This document shows positions 24,826-34,663 of a DNA stretch of 64,000 nucleotides, in pieces. Within the stretch, counting starts at the first letter, position 1. Each line of letters opens with the position of its first letter. Position numbers and translations under genes: made by a program. The notes beneath the pieces were generated by a model. The model saw nothing but the letters and a program-made list of their open reading frames with translations, was not told the origin of the DNA and did not search any database. The stretch is from Johnsonella ignava ATCC 51276 (GTDB taxonomy: Bacteria; Bacillota; Clostridia; Lachnospirales; Lachnospiraceae): contig NZ_JH378835.1 in assembly GCF_000235445.1 (NCBI RefSeq), forward strand, positions 25,536 to 89,535, in the 5' to 3' direction.

Positions 24826-25238
24826 AGGAGTCTTAGGACGACTCTTTTTTTAGTTTTTTTCCCTACATTAAAATTCATAAGACCTTCAAAATCCTTTTTT
24901 ACGCCTTCCATAAAAGGAAAATCTTCAATTCTGGCAAATGTAAATTTTCCATTATTTACCGTATCAACAGTCTTTTGCAGACAGTCATGGCAGAGCTTTA
25001 CTCCGCCCGGCATATTTACAAGCTTTCCGGCAGTGTCTTCAGGTCTGTGGCACATACTGCATATAACCCTGTCTGTATTATCATCCTGTTTTTTATTGCC
25101 TTTATTTGAATCCTTCTTGTCTTTTACATTAATACCTCTGATTCTAAACTTGCTGATATCAAAATCTTTACCGTCAAAATCATTTCCGCTCTTATTCCGG
25201 TTATATGTATATTTTTTATAAAATTGCTTTCTGTCCAT
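24813..25238 (-). CDS. clpX: ClpX N-terminal zinc-binding domain fragment
   Basis: This 141-residue frame starts at 25238 with AAGGAG upstream. It has a basic, disordered first half, then a ClpX zinc finger (CSMCHRPEDTAGKLVNMPGG, followed by CHDC) that binds substrates and adaptors, and then a linker. Its last residues (RVVLRLLCSV) look like out-of-frame reading of the clpX linker (SRPKTPMFSM), so the true protein should run on into the AAA+ domain. The 60-residue lysine-rich extension before the finger is longer than in typical ClpX. Confidence 0.85.
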   Translation of the reverse strand: MDRKQFYKKYTYNRNKSGNDFDGKDFDISKFRIRGINVKDKKDSNKGNKKQDDNTDRVICSMCHRPEDTAGKLVNMPGGVKLCHDCLQKTVDTVNNGKFTFARIEDFPFMEGVKKDFEGLMNFNVGKKTKKRVVLRLLCSV

Positions 25239-25334
25239 ATTTCTCCTTAAAATTAGTCCGTTAGCCATATATCGTTTTTTATACGGACCGTAGATCCGCA
25301 TCCGTTATGCCTGATGCTATGTCTGACATTATAT

Positions 25335-25356
25335 CTGTACAGTTAATTCTGTACAG
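25335..25356. repeat. Two CTGTACAG palindromes 6 bases apart
   Basis: Identical 8-base palindromes at 25335-25342 and 25349-25356 lie about 100 bases before the clpX region start. They could be a regulator site. A further GC-rich hairpin (GAGATGGGG/CCCCATCTC) at 25495-25516 follows the htrA stop, without a T-run. Confidence 0.35.
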
Positions 25357-25545
25357 AAAGTTCAAAATTAATCTCCTATCTTATCCATTATATACAGATT
25401 TTACAAGTTGTGCAAGTATGCAGCTGTCGTATTATTATAATGTGGCTGCGGTTTTATTTTATAACTCAGCTGTGCTTTTTTCTATATGCCAAGAGAGATG
25501 GGGCAGTCCCCATCTCCCGATTTGCCATACTTTTACAGACGGCTC

Positions 25546-27456
25546 CTAATTATTAACTTCAGTATCCTTTCTGAATCCAAGCTTAACCGTTACCTGCATC
25601 TCCTTATATTCGCTTCCTTCAAGTCTTTGTATTGTAAGTTTAACTTCCTCACCGCCTGAGTAATAGGTAAGCTGTTTTTTAAGATCATCCATGCTCCTTA
25701 TTGTCTGAGCATTTATCTTAGTAATTATATCCTTTTCTCTAAGCTGTGAATTTGCAGCCGCACCGCCCTCAAGTATCTTATAAACATATACGCCTCTGGG
25801 CATATCATACGCCTGAGCCATATCTGAATCTATATTCTGTCCACGTATTCCCAGATATCCCTGTTTTGACTCTTCAACCTCGGTTTTAGTCTGTTGATTT
25901 GAAAGTTCGTCAATTATTCCCTTTACATCGGATATAGGTATCGCATAACCCATACCCTCAACCTCAGTTGAGGAATATTTTGCCGAGTTGATTCCTATTA
26001 CATCACCGTCCATATTTATAAGAGCACCTCCTGAGTTTCCTGGATTTATAGCTGCATCAGTCTGCAAAAGACTTTTCTTTACACCGTCTTTTGTCTGTAC
26101 TTCCCTGTTAAGCGCACTTACTATACCTGCTGTAACCGACTGTCCGTAACCCAGTGCATTGCCTATTGCCACTACGCTCTGACCTACTTTTATACTTCCG
26201 GAATCGCCAAGATTCGCTATACTTATCTTGTCAACAGTATCCTGCTTTACATCCGATTTCTTAACCGCAATCACCGCTATATCCGAATCCGCATCACCGC
26301 CCTTTATATTTGCAGATACCTCCTGCCCGTCTATAAATACCACACTTAATTTACTTGTATCATCTATAACATGATTATTGGTAACTATAAGATATTCCTC
26401 ATCATTTTGCCCTATAATTATACCTGAACCGCTTGAAGGAGTTTCATATATCTGCCTTTCTCCAAACCAGCCTGAAGCATCTATCTTTGTAGTTCCGTTT
26501 ATTGCAACTACAAAAGGCATAGAACGCTCAGCGATAGCTTCAATACCGTTTGACGCTCTTTGTACTGAGCCCGAATCGGCATCAGTATTTCCCGATACCG
26601 AATCCTTGGTTTGAATACTTGCAATCTTTGATGTCTGTTCAGTCTGTCTTGCCTGCTCCTGTAAATCGGAACTTCCGATATCCGGCTTATAGGCATATCT
26701 GTTTACCGCAACCATGGTACCTCCTGCTACGGTTCCAAATAAAACCGCCGAAGCTGTAATAACTGCAACTTTTTTTACAAAACCGCCCTTTTTGCCGCCT
26801 GAACGCTTATAATTATTCGGATTGCGAAGATATGCCGCATTACCCTCATATCCGTCTGTATATCGCCTGTTTGCAGCTGAACCTGATGAATACATATTCT
26901 CATTATATCCGTTTGATGAATATGTATTATCTACATATCTGTTTGATGAATATGTGTTTCGTGTATGGCTGTTATATGAGGCAGGGATATTTGCACTTTC
27001 CTGCATATATCCTAATGAATTTTCACTGTCTGATTTATTGTTATAGCCTGAGTCTGTATATATATTTGAGCTGCTTTGGTTACCGGAATATATATTTGTA
27101 TTATTTTGAGCATTCTGATATGTACTTTCCTGAGTGCCTCGGTATGTATTTGTGCTATCTGAATATGTATTTCCTGAATCCCGGTAAACATTTGAACTGC
27201 CTCCTGCATATATACCGGAATCAGAAGCCCCATCTGAATACATGTCCGAATCTGAGGTTGTACCTGAATATGAACTGTTTGCAGATGTATTTTCCGCATT
27301 TAAGCCGGAATAAGAAGCATTATTCATATTCAAGCCCTCTTTATTAACGTTTTCCGTGTTAGAACTTTCTCTGTTATAATTTCCTCCATTAAAGTCTTTT
27401 TTATTATTAGTGCCTTCATTATTTATATTCTGGTTGTTTTCATAATCGTCATACAT
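25546..27456 (-). CDS. htrA: HtrA/DegP-like membrane-anchored serine protease
   Basis: A 636-residue surface quality-control protease. Residues 1-220 are cytoplasmic, low-complexity, rich in Asn, Ser, Tyr and Gly with repeated YSSNGY/NTYS units. One transmembrane helix (about 227-251) follows, then a trypsin-like domain with the catalytic triad His362 (TNNHVID), Asp392 (SDIAVI) and Ser475 (NPGNSGGAL), and a C-terminal PDZ domain (about 535-620). The 220-residue cytoplasmic tail is far longer than in usual HtrA. The gene stands between two hairpins, so it is probably a single transcript. Confidence 0.93.
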   Translation of the reverse strand: MYDDYENNQNINNEGTNNKKDFNGGNYNRESSNTENVNKEGLNMNNASYSGLNAENTSANSSYSGTTSDSDMYSDGASDSGIYAGGSSNVYRDSGNTYSDSTNTYRGTQESTYQNAQNNTNIYSGNQSSSNIYTDSGYNNKSDSENSLGYMQESANIPASYNSHTRNTYSSNRYVDNTYSSNGYNENMYSSGSAANRRYTDGYEGNAAYLRNPNNYKRSGGKKGGFVKKVAVITASAVLFGTVAGGTMVAVNRYAYKPDIGSSDLQEQARQTEQTSKIASIQTKDSVSGNTDADSGSVQRASNGIEAIAERSMPFVVAINGTTKIDASGWFGERQIYETPSSGSGIIIGQNDEEYLIVTNNHVIDDTSKLSVVFIDGQEVSANIKGGDADSDIAVIAVKKSDVKQDTVDKISIANLGDSGSIKVGQSVVAIGNALGYGQSVTAGIVSALNREVQTKDGVKKSLLQTDAAINPGNSGGALINMDGDVIGINSAKYSSTEVEGMGYAIPISDVKGIIDELSNQQTKTEVEESKQGYLGIRGQNIDSDMAQAYDMPRGVYVYKILEGGAAANSQLREKDIITKINAQTIRSMDDLKKQLTYYSGGEEVKLTIQRLEGSEYKEMQVTVKLGFRKDTEVNN

Positions 27457-27535
27457 AATAATGTACCTCCATCTTCAGTATTAATACGCTGTTGTGCCCT
27501 TGAGGACCTTTAAGCTGTTTATCTCTATATGCATA

Positions 27536-27575
27536 AAAGCATTGGTAAACTATGTATGTAGTTTACCAATGCTTT
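27536..27575 (-). terminator. Long hairpin after the LCP gene
   Basis: A perfect 17-bp stem (AAAGCATTGGTAAACTA with its complement, loop TGTATG) lies between the LCP stop and the htrA start. On the minus strand only a TTTTAT tract follows. Likely terminator of the LCP transcript; use as another signal is possible. Confidence 0.65.
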
Positions 27576-27628
27576 GTGTATAAAATGTGTCATAATATAA
27601 ATGATTGTGTGAAAATATATACTGCTTA

Positions 27629-29791
27629 TTAGTTCGGTGCAGGTGCTATTGTTTCTTCACCTGAAGCCTTCTTTGAAGACTTGGTTTCACCGCCTTGTGC
27701 CGGCTTTTTTTCTGAGGTTGACTCATTTGTCTTTGCAGGCTTTCTCTCAGCTGTAGATTCCGCAGGATTTGTATATTCGGATGAGGGTTTTCTCTCAGAT
27801 GTGCTTTCACTTCCCGGATTTATACCCTTTGCAGAACTTTCATGCGGTTTCTTTTCAGGGCTCTGTTCCCCCGATCCTATATATTCATCACTTGTTGAAT
27901 CCAGTCTATTTCCGGTGTCCTTTGTCGGATCATCAACTCCGGGACCGTATATTGCCGTTGATGAAGAATTCTTTTTATTTTCTGAATTCTTGCTTTCATC
28001 AGAAGGTTTTTTAAACCATTTTGTCTCACCGTTATCATCGGTCTCATAATCAACCCCGTACTCACTTGATTTTTTGGTTGATGATTTTGAACCTGATGAG
28101 CCGCCGTCAGAACCTGATGAATTTCCTGAATGAGAACCGCCTGAACCTCCGGACTTGGAAGAGCCGCTTCCTGAGCGTTCTCCTTCATCAGGAACATATC
28201 CCTTATCAGTAGGTACATGATCTATATATTTTCCTTCTTTATACATGCCTGAATCCGATGAAATCCTGCGGCTTATACTTTTAACCGTTTCAGACGGTTC
28301 ATAATCTTCAGTTTCAAAAAGGAATTTATGAAGCTGCCTTACATTGCTCTCAAGTGTCTGAGGTATTACGCAGTCTCCCTTTCTGCCTATGTTTCCTCCT
28401 CCTCGTGCAAAAGGAAAGCCTGCCGTCTCACCTATGTGATACATCTTAACATCCGATATAACATCAAGACCGTCCTGCCATGTAAGATTTGTAGCAACCA
28501 TCTCAAGCATGTTTCCTAAAAGATCGTTAAGTGTCTTTAAATCGGAATTTTTAGCCTTTTCAAGTGCAAGTGTTATAATCTTTCTCTGTCTTTCAGTTCT
28601 TGCAAAATCACTGTCCATATATCTTAATCTGCCGTAAGCTACCGCCTGTATACCGTCAAGGTGATGCATACCCGGGGCAGGTATCTGTACTGAACCTATC
28701 TTAGTTGATTTTACAGTCTCTGTAATATATGAATTGATATATCTGTGTTCAGCCTTTGTAATCTCAAGGTCAACGCCTCCAAGTATATTTATTCCGGTAG
28801 CAACGGCTTTCCAGCTGAAAGTTACATATTCCGTAATATTAAGATCAAGGTTTTTATTTATAGCCTTCAGTGCCTGCTCAGGACCTCCTACCGCATAGGC
28901 GTTGTTAATCTTATTGTATTTGTCATTGCCGGTATTCATGTAAGTATCTCTAAATACACTTACCATTTTTATCTCGCCGTTTGCCTGATTAATGCTTGCT
29001 ATTATTATAACGTCGGAATTTCCTCTTGTAACCGAATTATCTCTTGTGTCGACACCGAATATGGCTATATTCCGGTATCCTTCCATACGTTTTATATTTT
29101 CAACCGAAAGATCGTTATTTACAACATTTGATTTGTTAAATTCAGGTCTTTGTATCCTGCTGTACTTATCAAGCATATAAGCATATGAAAAAATAACTCC
29201 AAGCACAAGTGCTTCAGCAATAACCATAAGCACTACCTTAAGAAGTTTTGATTTCTTTTTAGGCTTGTATTCTTTCTCCTTTTTAAGTGCACGGCTTCTG
29301 TTTTCTTTTTTAATTTCATTTCGCAGATTATCCTGAATTTCAGATACTATATCCTGTGTTGAAGCGTTAAGCGGTACCGGTACCTGACGGTTCGGCTTTG
29401 CAGTTTGTGCCTCATTATTTTTTGAATCAGCCTGCTTTTTAATATCTGTCTTTTTTACTTGTATATCTTCCGCTGACATTTTGGGCTGATTTTGATTTTT
29501 TTCATCATTTTTACCCGTATCTTTTTTAGAAACAGGCTGCTTTTTACCCTGTGCAGTTCGGTTTTTTGAGTTTTGATCCTGTACATTTTTATGTGCAGTT
29601 CTTTCAAGAGGCATATTTGCGGACTTTGTCCCGTCAGATGAAGCCTGATCGGCAAAAAGACCGTCTGTATTTTTCTGCTGTATATCCTGTTGTTCTTTTA
29701 CAGCATCTTTTAATACTTTTCTGCGGCTTCTTGAGCGTGGTCTTGTATTTTTCTTTTGTGAATCGTTTTTCTTTTGTAAATCATCCTTCAT
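27629..29791 (-). CDS. LytR-CpsA-Psr (LCP) family wall-polymer ligase
   Basis: LCP proteins attach undecaprenyl-linked polymers to peptidoglycan. This 720-residue protein has a long charged cytoplasmic tail (1-180), one transmembrane helix (about 184-206) and an LCP domain (about 240-430). The domain includes the acidic/arginine motifs FGVDTRDNSVTRGNSDVII, VSVFRDTYM, NNAYAVGG and GRLRYMDSDFARTERQRKII. A 220-residue Ser/Gly/Lys/Glu-rich C-terminal tail with repeated ESTSERKP-like units follows. It stands directly before the polysaccharide cluster, which fits ligation of that polymer. Confidence 0.92.
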   Translation of the reverse strand: MKDDLQKKNDSQKKNTRPRSRSRRKVLKDAVKEQQDIQQKNTDGLFADQASSDGTKSANMPLERTAHKNVQDQNSKNRTAQGKKQPVSKKDTGKNDEKNQNQPKMSAEDIQVKKTDIKKQADSKNNEAQTAKPNRQVPVPLNASTQDIVSEIQDNLRNEIKKENRSRALKKEKEYKPKKKSKLLKVVLMVIAEALVLGVIFSYAYMLDKYSRIQRPEFNKSNVVNNDLSVENIKRMEGYRNIAIFGVDTRDNSVTRGNSDVIIIASINQANGEIKMVSVFRDTYMNTGNDKYNKINNAYAVGGPEQALKAINKNLDLNITEYVTFSWKAVATGINILGGVDLEITKAEHRYINSYITETVKSTKIGSVQIPAPGMHHLDGIQAVAYGRLRYMDSDFARTERQRKIITLALEKAKNSDLKTLNDLLGNMLEMVATNLTWQDGLDVISDVKMYHIGETAGFPFARGGGNIGRKGDCVIPQTLESNVRQLHKFLFETEDYEPSETVKSISRRISSDSGMYKEGKYIDHVPTDKGYVPDEGERSGSGSSKSGGSGGSHSGNSSGSDGGSSGSKSSTKKSSEYGVDYETDDNGETKWFKKPSDESKNSENKKNSSSTAIYGPGVDDPTKDTGNRLDSTSDEYIGSGEQSPEKKPHESSAKGINPGSESTSERKPSSEYTNPAESTAERKPAKTNESTSEKKPAQGGETKSSKKASGEETIAPAPN

Positions 29792-29867
29792 ACGATTATA
29801 CCTTTCTCAAAATCAATAAGTATGTAAAAATATAACTACATAAATATCTGCTTCTGTATATCTTCTG

Positions 29868-31274
29868 TCAATAAGCATTTTTATTTATAAAGCCCTTAAA
29901 AATAGTCAGGAACATTATCTTAAAATCAAAGCCCAATGTCCAGTTTTCTATGTAATACAGATCATGTTCTATCCTTTTTTGTATCGATGTATCCCCTCTG
30001 AATCCGTTGACTTGTGCCCATCCGGTGAGACCGGGTCTGACCTGATGTTTTATCATATAATGTGGAATCTCTTCTTTAAACTTCTCAACATAATAAGGTC
30101 TTTCAGGTCTGGGACCCACTATACTCATATTGCCTATCAGTATATTGTAAAACTGCGGCAGCTCATCTATACTTGTTTTTCTTATAAATCTGCCTACTGC
30201 CGTTACTCTGGGGTCATCAGGCGTAGTCCACGCCTTTGCCTCTTTTTTCTTTTCCTGTACAGCCATAGACCTGAATTTATACATCTTAAAAGGTTTATTG
30301 TGAAGCCCTACTCTCTCCTGAGGAAATATCACAGGACCCCGGCTTGTAAGCTTTATAAGCACTGCTATAACAATCATAAGCGGAGAAAATATTATAAGTC
30401 CGGTTATACCCGCAAATATATCAACAATTCTTTTTATAACTGCATTATGCCATCTTGTAAGCGGTACATGTCTTATATTTATAACCGGAAGCCCCATCAA
30501 ATCCTCTATATACGGAATCGTAGGAATTATATTCTGATAATCGGGTATAAATTTTGTATGTACTCCCGACTTCTCACAGCTTTTTACTATATCCTCAAGA
30601 TGCTCGTATTCCTCAAGTCCGAGTGTTATGGCAATCTCATCAAGATTATTCGCATCAAGTATGCCTTTAAGGTTGTCTATGCCTCCTATAACTGCGATAT
30701 TCCTGTATGAGTATCCTTTTTCTTTATTATTGTCAAGAATACCCATTATCTTATATCCCCACTGCAAATTTGAAGTTACCCTGTCTATATATCCTTCTGC
30801 TGCACGGCTGTAACCTACAAGCAGTATATGCTTAAGATTATGACCGTTTATCCTGAGTTTCATGAAAAAAAATCTTATAAGATTTCTCTCGACAGTCTCA
30901 AATACTATACAGTTTATATAGAATATAAGAACCAGTCTTCTTGAAAAATGGTACAGATAAAGATTTTTTGAACCTAAAAAAAGTACAAGGGTTATTATAA
31001 GAAAACCTATTGTATTTGCTTTTAATATACCCTCAAATTCTTTTCCTACACCACCTATCCGTTTAGGAGTATAGAGTCCGAATATCTCATTTAATATTAT
31101 ATACAGCGGAACTATCAATGCCATCGCCGTTATATATATACTTGCAGGAAGTGCCGCTGTCGCTGCATTTCTGCCAAATATTATTATATATGCTGCTGTA
31201 TATCCGGCAATGATGGTCAATGCGTCAATTATCATATACAGCCTGTTAAGGCGTATTTGATTATTTTCTATCAT
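29868..31274 (-). CDS. Undecaprenyl-phosphate sugar-1-phosphate transferase (priming transferase)
   Basis: A 468-residue polyprenyl glycosylphosphotransferase that starts repeat-unit assembly by moving a sugar phosphate to undecaprenyl phosphate. It has about five N-terminal helices (10-125), a Rossmann-like domain (about 145-245), another helix (about 278-300) and the bacterial sugar-transferase core with MYKFRSM and RKTSIDELPQFYNIL, GPRPERP near the end. The arrangement is WbaP/EpsE-like. The sugar (Glc, Gal or other) cannot be told from sequence alone. Confidence 0.93.
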   Translation of the reverse strand: MIENNQIRLNRLYMIIDALTIIAGYTAAYIIIFGRNAATAALPASIYITAMALIVPLYIILNEIFGLYTPKRIGGVGKEFEGILKANTIGFLIITLVLFLGSKNLYLYHFSRRLVLIFYINCIVFETVERNLIRFFFMKLRINGHNLKHILLVGYSRAAEGYIDRVTSNLQWGYKIMGILDNNKEKGYSYRNIAVIGGIDNLKGILDANNLDEIAITLGLEEYEHLEDIVKSCEKSGVHTKFIPDYQNIIPTIPYIEDLMGLPVINIRHVPLTRWHNAVIKRIVDIFAGITGLIIFSPLMIVIAVLIKLTSRGPVIFPQERVGLHNKPFKMYKFRSMAVQEKKKEAKAWTTPDDPRVTAVGRFIRKTSIDELPQFYNILIGNMSIVGPRPERPYYVEKFKEEIPHYMIKHQVRPGLTGWAQVNGFRGDTSIQKRIEHDLYYIENWTLGFDFKIMFLTIFKGFINKNAY

Positions 31275-31350
31275 AATCGCTGCTCCGTATATTATACATA
31301 TTTTTATATTTTTTTCTATTAATTTTTTTATAATCTTACATTAATTTCAA

Positions 31351-32322
31351 TTACAGCCGTCTCTTTATAAAATGTACGGTATATCTGAGTGCTCCGAGCA
31401 GGAGTTCAAACTCGACTGCCATAATTCTGTATATAGGCACTTTTTCAAAATCGACACGCCTGCATTTTTTAAATGTGCATACCCCCTCAATTATACCTGC
31501 TATATAATCTTTTAAAAAGCCTTTTTTTAAAAAAAATACTCCCTTAAGCACAATCCCCAAAATTAAGGGCAGCGCATTTATAAAAAGCTGTAAATCCGAT
31601 TGATTTTTATAATTTAAATATATATTATTTCTTGCTGTAAGTCTGACCTTAAATGGATTATATTTTGAACCGGAGGTTGCACTTCCCAGGTGATAAACCT
31701 TTGCCTTGGGCTCATATATAATTATACAGCCTGCAAGCCTTGCCCTGTAACTTAAATCTATATCTTCAAGGTACGCAAAATGCATCTCATCAAATAAACC
31801 GAATTTTTTTACTAAATCAGTCCTGTAAATTGAAGCTCCTGCACAGGCTGAAAATATAAATTCAGCTTTTTCATAGCAATCCGTTTTTTCACCGGTTCCT
31901 CTCTGATATGCCCAACCCATAATGCTGTATCCGTCGCCTGCATCATCTATAAGCTCTCTTCTATGCGCCTGTATCATCATAGGATTTACTGCAAATATCC
32001 TGTCAGAAGTTTCAATCCTTTTAAGAAGATTTTCCACAAAGTCCTCAAATACTATCGTATCATTATTAAGCAGTATTATATACTTGGTATTTGATATCCT
32101 TATACCTGCATTTACTCCTCCTGCAAACCCCCTGTTTCTAGTAAGAAAAAGAGACGGTATTTTATTTTTTTTAAGCCACTGTCTGCTGCCGTCATCTGAA
32201 CCGTTATCAACTACAAGTATATCAAAACAGTCGCATGTCTGTTTTTTAAGCGATTTTATACATTCAGTCAGAAAGTCTAAACCATTATAATTAGGTATTA
32301 TTACCCTTACTTTTTTTTCCAT
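31351..32322 (-). CDS. Family 2 glycosyltransferase
   Basis: A 323-residue GT2 enzyme similar to bacterial rhamnosyltransferase-type proteins: the nucleotide-sugar fold begins VRVIIPNYNGLDFL, a metal-binding LLNNDT replaces the classical DXD, and the acceptor-side motif is FAYLEDIDLSYRARLAG. A hydrophobic segment near residues 250-275 may associate with the membrane. It probably adds one sugar to the lipid-linked unit started by the upstream priming enzyme. Donor and acceptor are unknown. Confidence 0.88.
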   Translation of the reverse strand: MEKKVRVIIPNYNGLDFLTECIKSLKKQTCDCFDILVVDNGSDDGSRQWLKKNKIPSLFLTRNRGFAGGVNAGIRISNTKYIILLNNDTIVFEDFVENLLKRIETSDRIFAVNPMMIQAHRRELIDDAGDGYSIMGWAYQRGTGEKTDCYEKAEFIFSACAGASIYRTDLVKKFGLFDEMHFAYLEDIDLSYRARLAGCIIIYEPKAKVYHLGSATSGSKYNPFKVRLTARNNIYLNYKNQSDLQLFINALPLILGIVLKGVFFLKKGFLKDYIAGIIEGVCTFKKCRRVDFEKVPIYRIMAVEFELLLGALRYTVHFIKRRL

Positions 32323-32430
32323 ATATTTTCCTGTGCTCAGTTCATAATTTTATTCATAGCAATTTATTCTGTCAGTTTATCTAAGGTATATTGTATTTGT
32401 AAAATATAGCATATATCATTATTTTTTATG

Positions 32431-34653
32431 TTAAAAATACTTTTCTATATCCTTTATATGATATTGCTCACCTATCTTCTCCTTATATAAATCTCTAAGG
32501 GAAAAATCCGACTTTCTTAATGTCAGATTCGGGTTGTAATAAGGGTCTCCGTCCTTAAGTATATCCGGCCATTTTTTAATAAAGCTTGCAGTTTCCCGGT
32601 TAAATCTCTCCATCTTTTCAGGAGTGTCCTCAAGCCCTCTCGATTTTGACTCATAATGATAAAACACGGCATAAGGGGTGTATACAATTAATTTCCCAAG
32701 TCTTCTTACTTTCATACAGAAATCTATATCATTAAAAGCTACCGCAAGCTCCTTTGAAAATCCACCGGCAGCGTCAAATACCGACCTTTTAGTCAACATG
32801 CAGGCTGCAGTAACCGCTGAATAATCCTGTGCTGTCGCAGCTCTATGGAAATAGCTGTTTTGAGTATCATGAAGCCCTATAAAAGTATGGCCTGCAATCC
32901 CTCCGAAACCGACCACAACTCCGGCATGCTGTATAGTATCATCCTTGTATAAAAGCTTGCATCCGCATATTCCTACATCTTCCCTCTGCACATACCCGAG
33001 CATTTCCCTTAAAGAATCCTTTTCTTTAAGTTCCACATCATTATTCATAAACAGAAGATAATCTCCTGAGGCATGTGAAACCCCGAAATTATTAATCTCG
33101 GAATAATTAAATTCCCTTTCCCATCTGACAACCTTTACATTATTATATTTTTTTTCAATTGATTTATAATATTCCCATGTCTCATCAAGAGAGGAATTAT
33201 TTTCAACTACTATAAACTCAAGGTTTCTGTAACTGCCCGACATAAGCGAGGTTATCGCAATATCAAGATCGGCACTGTGATCCTTGTTCGGTATAATCAC
33301 CGATATAAGCGGCTCCGACTCAATATGGAAAAAAGTATGATAAATTCCGTAATCAATCCCTTTTTCTATACCGTCTATCCTGATATGCGGGAGAGTGCGT
33401 TCGTAATGTGCCCTTATAGCCCTTGCACCTGCCTCAAATGCATAAAGTTTACTTTGAGGATTTGCCGCCGTTGAATTCATATGGCACCTCCAGTGATACA
33501 GTACCTTCGGTATATGCACTATCTTTTGTGCATTTTCACATGCCCTGAATATAAAATCATAATCCTGTGCCCCGTCATAATCCGCATTAAACATGCCTAT
33601 CTTATCAAGAAGCTGCCTTTTTATTATAAAAAGATGACATATATAATTTACGCTTCTAAGCAGGTCTATATTAAAATCAGGTTTAAAATGCGGGTCAAAA
33701 AGTGCTCCACCGTCAAGATCCAATTTATCCTCATCACTGTAAAGACAATCGCAATCCCTGTTTTTATTAATTGCCGAAGCTACTTCATATAAAGCGTTTA
33801 AAGGCAGCAAATCATCATGATCACACAGCACTATAAAATCTCCCTGTGCCATTTTTAAAGCTTCATTGGTATTTCCTGAAATCCCCAGATTTTCACCTAT
33901 GATTTTATATTTTACCCTGCTGTCTTTTTTAGCATACCGGGCAAGGATCTCAGCTATGCTCTCTGCATCCTGCTCCCCGTCCTCAACAGGACTTCCATCG
34001 GCAATACATATTTCAAAATTTGAATAGGTCTGTGCAAGCAGGCTTTCAATTAATTCAGTCATAAAAAATTTAGGTGTTTTATATGCCGGTATTGCCACTG
34101 AAAATTTAGGCATATATTCAAATACCTCTTTTTTCTGCCTTTGAAGTTCCTCATCTGACGGCTTGGTTTTTTCATACCATTCACCATATTCATAATCGCT
34201 GTCAATACCCTTTATCTTTGCAACAGACTTTCTATATAAAGCTCTCAGTCCATGCTCCTTTAAGAAATTTAAAGAAACCCTTACAGTTTCCATATTGCAC
34301 AGATCCTTTATCTTTTCAAATCTCTTATGGGCTGCACTTGAACGTTTTGCTATAAGCTCCTCATTAAACTTAACAGTCTTTTTTGCTCCGTCCGCATCTA
34401 TTACAAGGTAGTAGTCCTCAGTCCTTTTATATTCAAATCTTATATCAAATCCAAGTTCTTTATCAACTGTCTCTCCAAAGTATATCCTGCTTACATCATC
34501 TCGCCTTGTAAGTACAAGCTTAAAATCAATTTTATTTTTATCACCTGCATATACATTGAATTTAATGCAGGAATCAGGTCTTTTACCGACAGCCCAGCCG
34601 TTTATAGTTATAATATTCTCTCTGACACGGACTATATCTATCTTATACTTCAT
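32431..34653 (-). CDS. Large protein with two GT2 glycosyltransferase domains
   Basis: A 740-residue protein. Residues 1-100 form an all-beta-looking domain (NGWAVGKRPDSCIKF) often found before tandem GT2 modules. A first GT2 domain (about 182-400) has VAIPAYKTPKFF and LCDHDDLLP. A second (about 452-700) has VIIPNKDHSADLD, FMNNDVEL and FNDIDFCMKVR. Two active centres suggest that it adds two sugars or builds an alternating polymer. It is 10 bases from the next GT2 gene in the same operon. Confidence 0.88.
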   Translation of the reverse strand: MKYKIDIVRVRENIITINGWAVGKRPDSCIKFNVYAGDKNKIDFKLVLTRRDDVSRIYFGETVDKELGFDIRFEYKRTEDYYLVIDADGAKKTVKFNEELIAKRSSAAHKRFEKIKDLCNMETVRVSLNFLKEHGLRALYRKSVAKIKGIDSDYEYGEWYEKTKPSDEELQRQKKEVFEYMPKFSVAIPAYKTPKFFMTELIESLLAQTYSNFEICIADGSPVEDGEQDAESIAEILARYAKKDSRVKYKIIGENLGISGNTNEALKMAQGDFIVLCDHDDLLPLNALYEVASAINKNRDCDCLYSDEDKLDLDGGALFDPHFKPDFNIDLLRSVNYICHLFIIKRQLLDKIGMFNADYDGAQDYDFIFRACENAQKIVHIPKVLYHWRCHMNSTAANPQSKLYAFEAGARAIRAHYERTLPHIRIDGIEKGIDYGIYHTFFHIESEPLISVIIPNKDHSADLDIAITSLMSGSYRNLEFIVVENNSSLDETWEYYKSIEKKYNNVKVVRWEREFNYSEINNFGVSHASGDYLLFMNNDVELKEKDSLREMLGYVQREDVGICGCKLLYKDDTIQHAGVVVGFGGIAGHTFIGLHDTQNSYFHRAATAQDYSAVTAACMLTKRSVFDAAGGFSKELAVAFNDIDFCMKVRRLGKLIVYTPYAVFYHYESKSRGLEDTPEKMERFNRETASFIKKWPDILKDGDPYYNPNLTLRKSDFSLRDLYKEKIGEQYHIKDIEKYF

Positions 34654-34663
34654 TGATTAAACC

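Noticed and set aside
24813..25238. Independent small zinc-finger protein
   Set aside because: The finger is of ClpX type, and the C-terminal end reads out of frame through the ClpX linker, so a split clpX explains it better.
26820..27250. CRISPR-like repeats
   Set aside because: The repeats are short, irregular and codon-phased within htrA; no spacer pattern or cas gene exists in the window.
26822..27347. Plus-strand open frames opposite the HtrA N-terminal tail
   Set aside because: They mirror the repeated Tyr/Asn codons of htrA and have no start signals.
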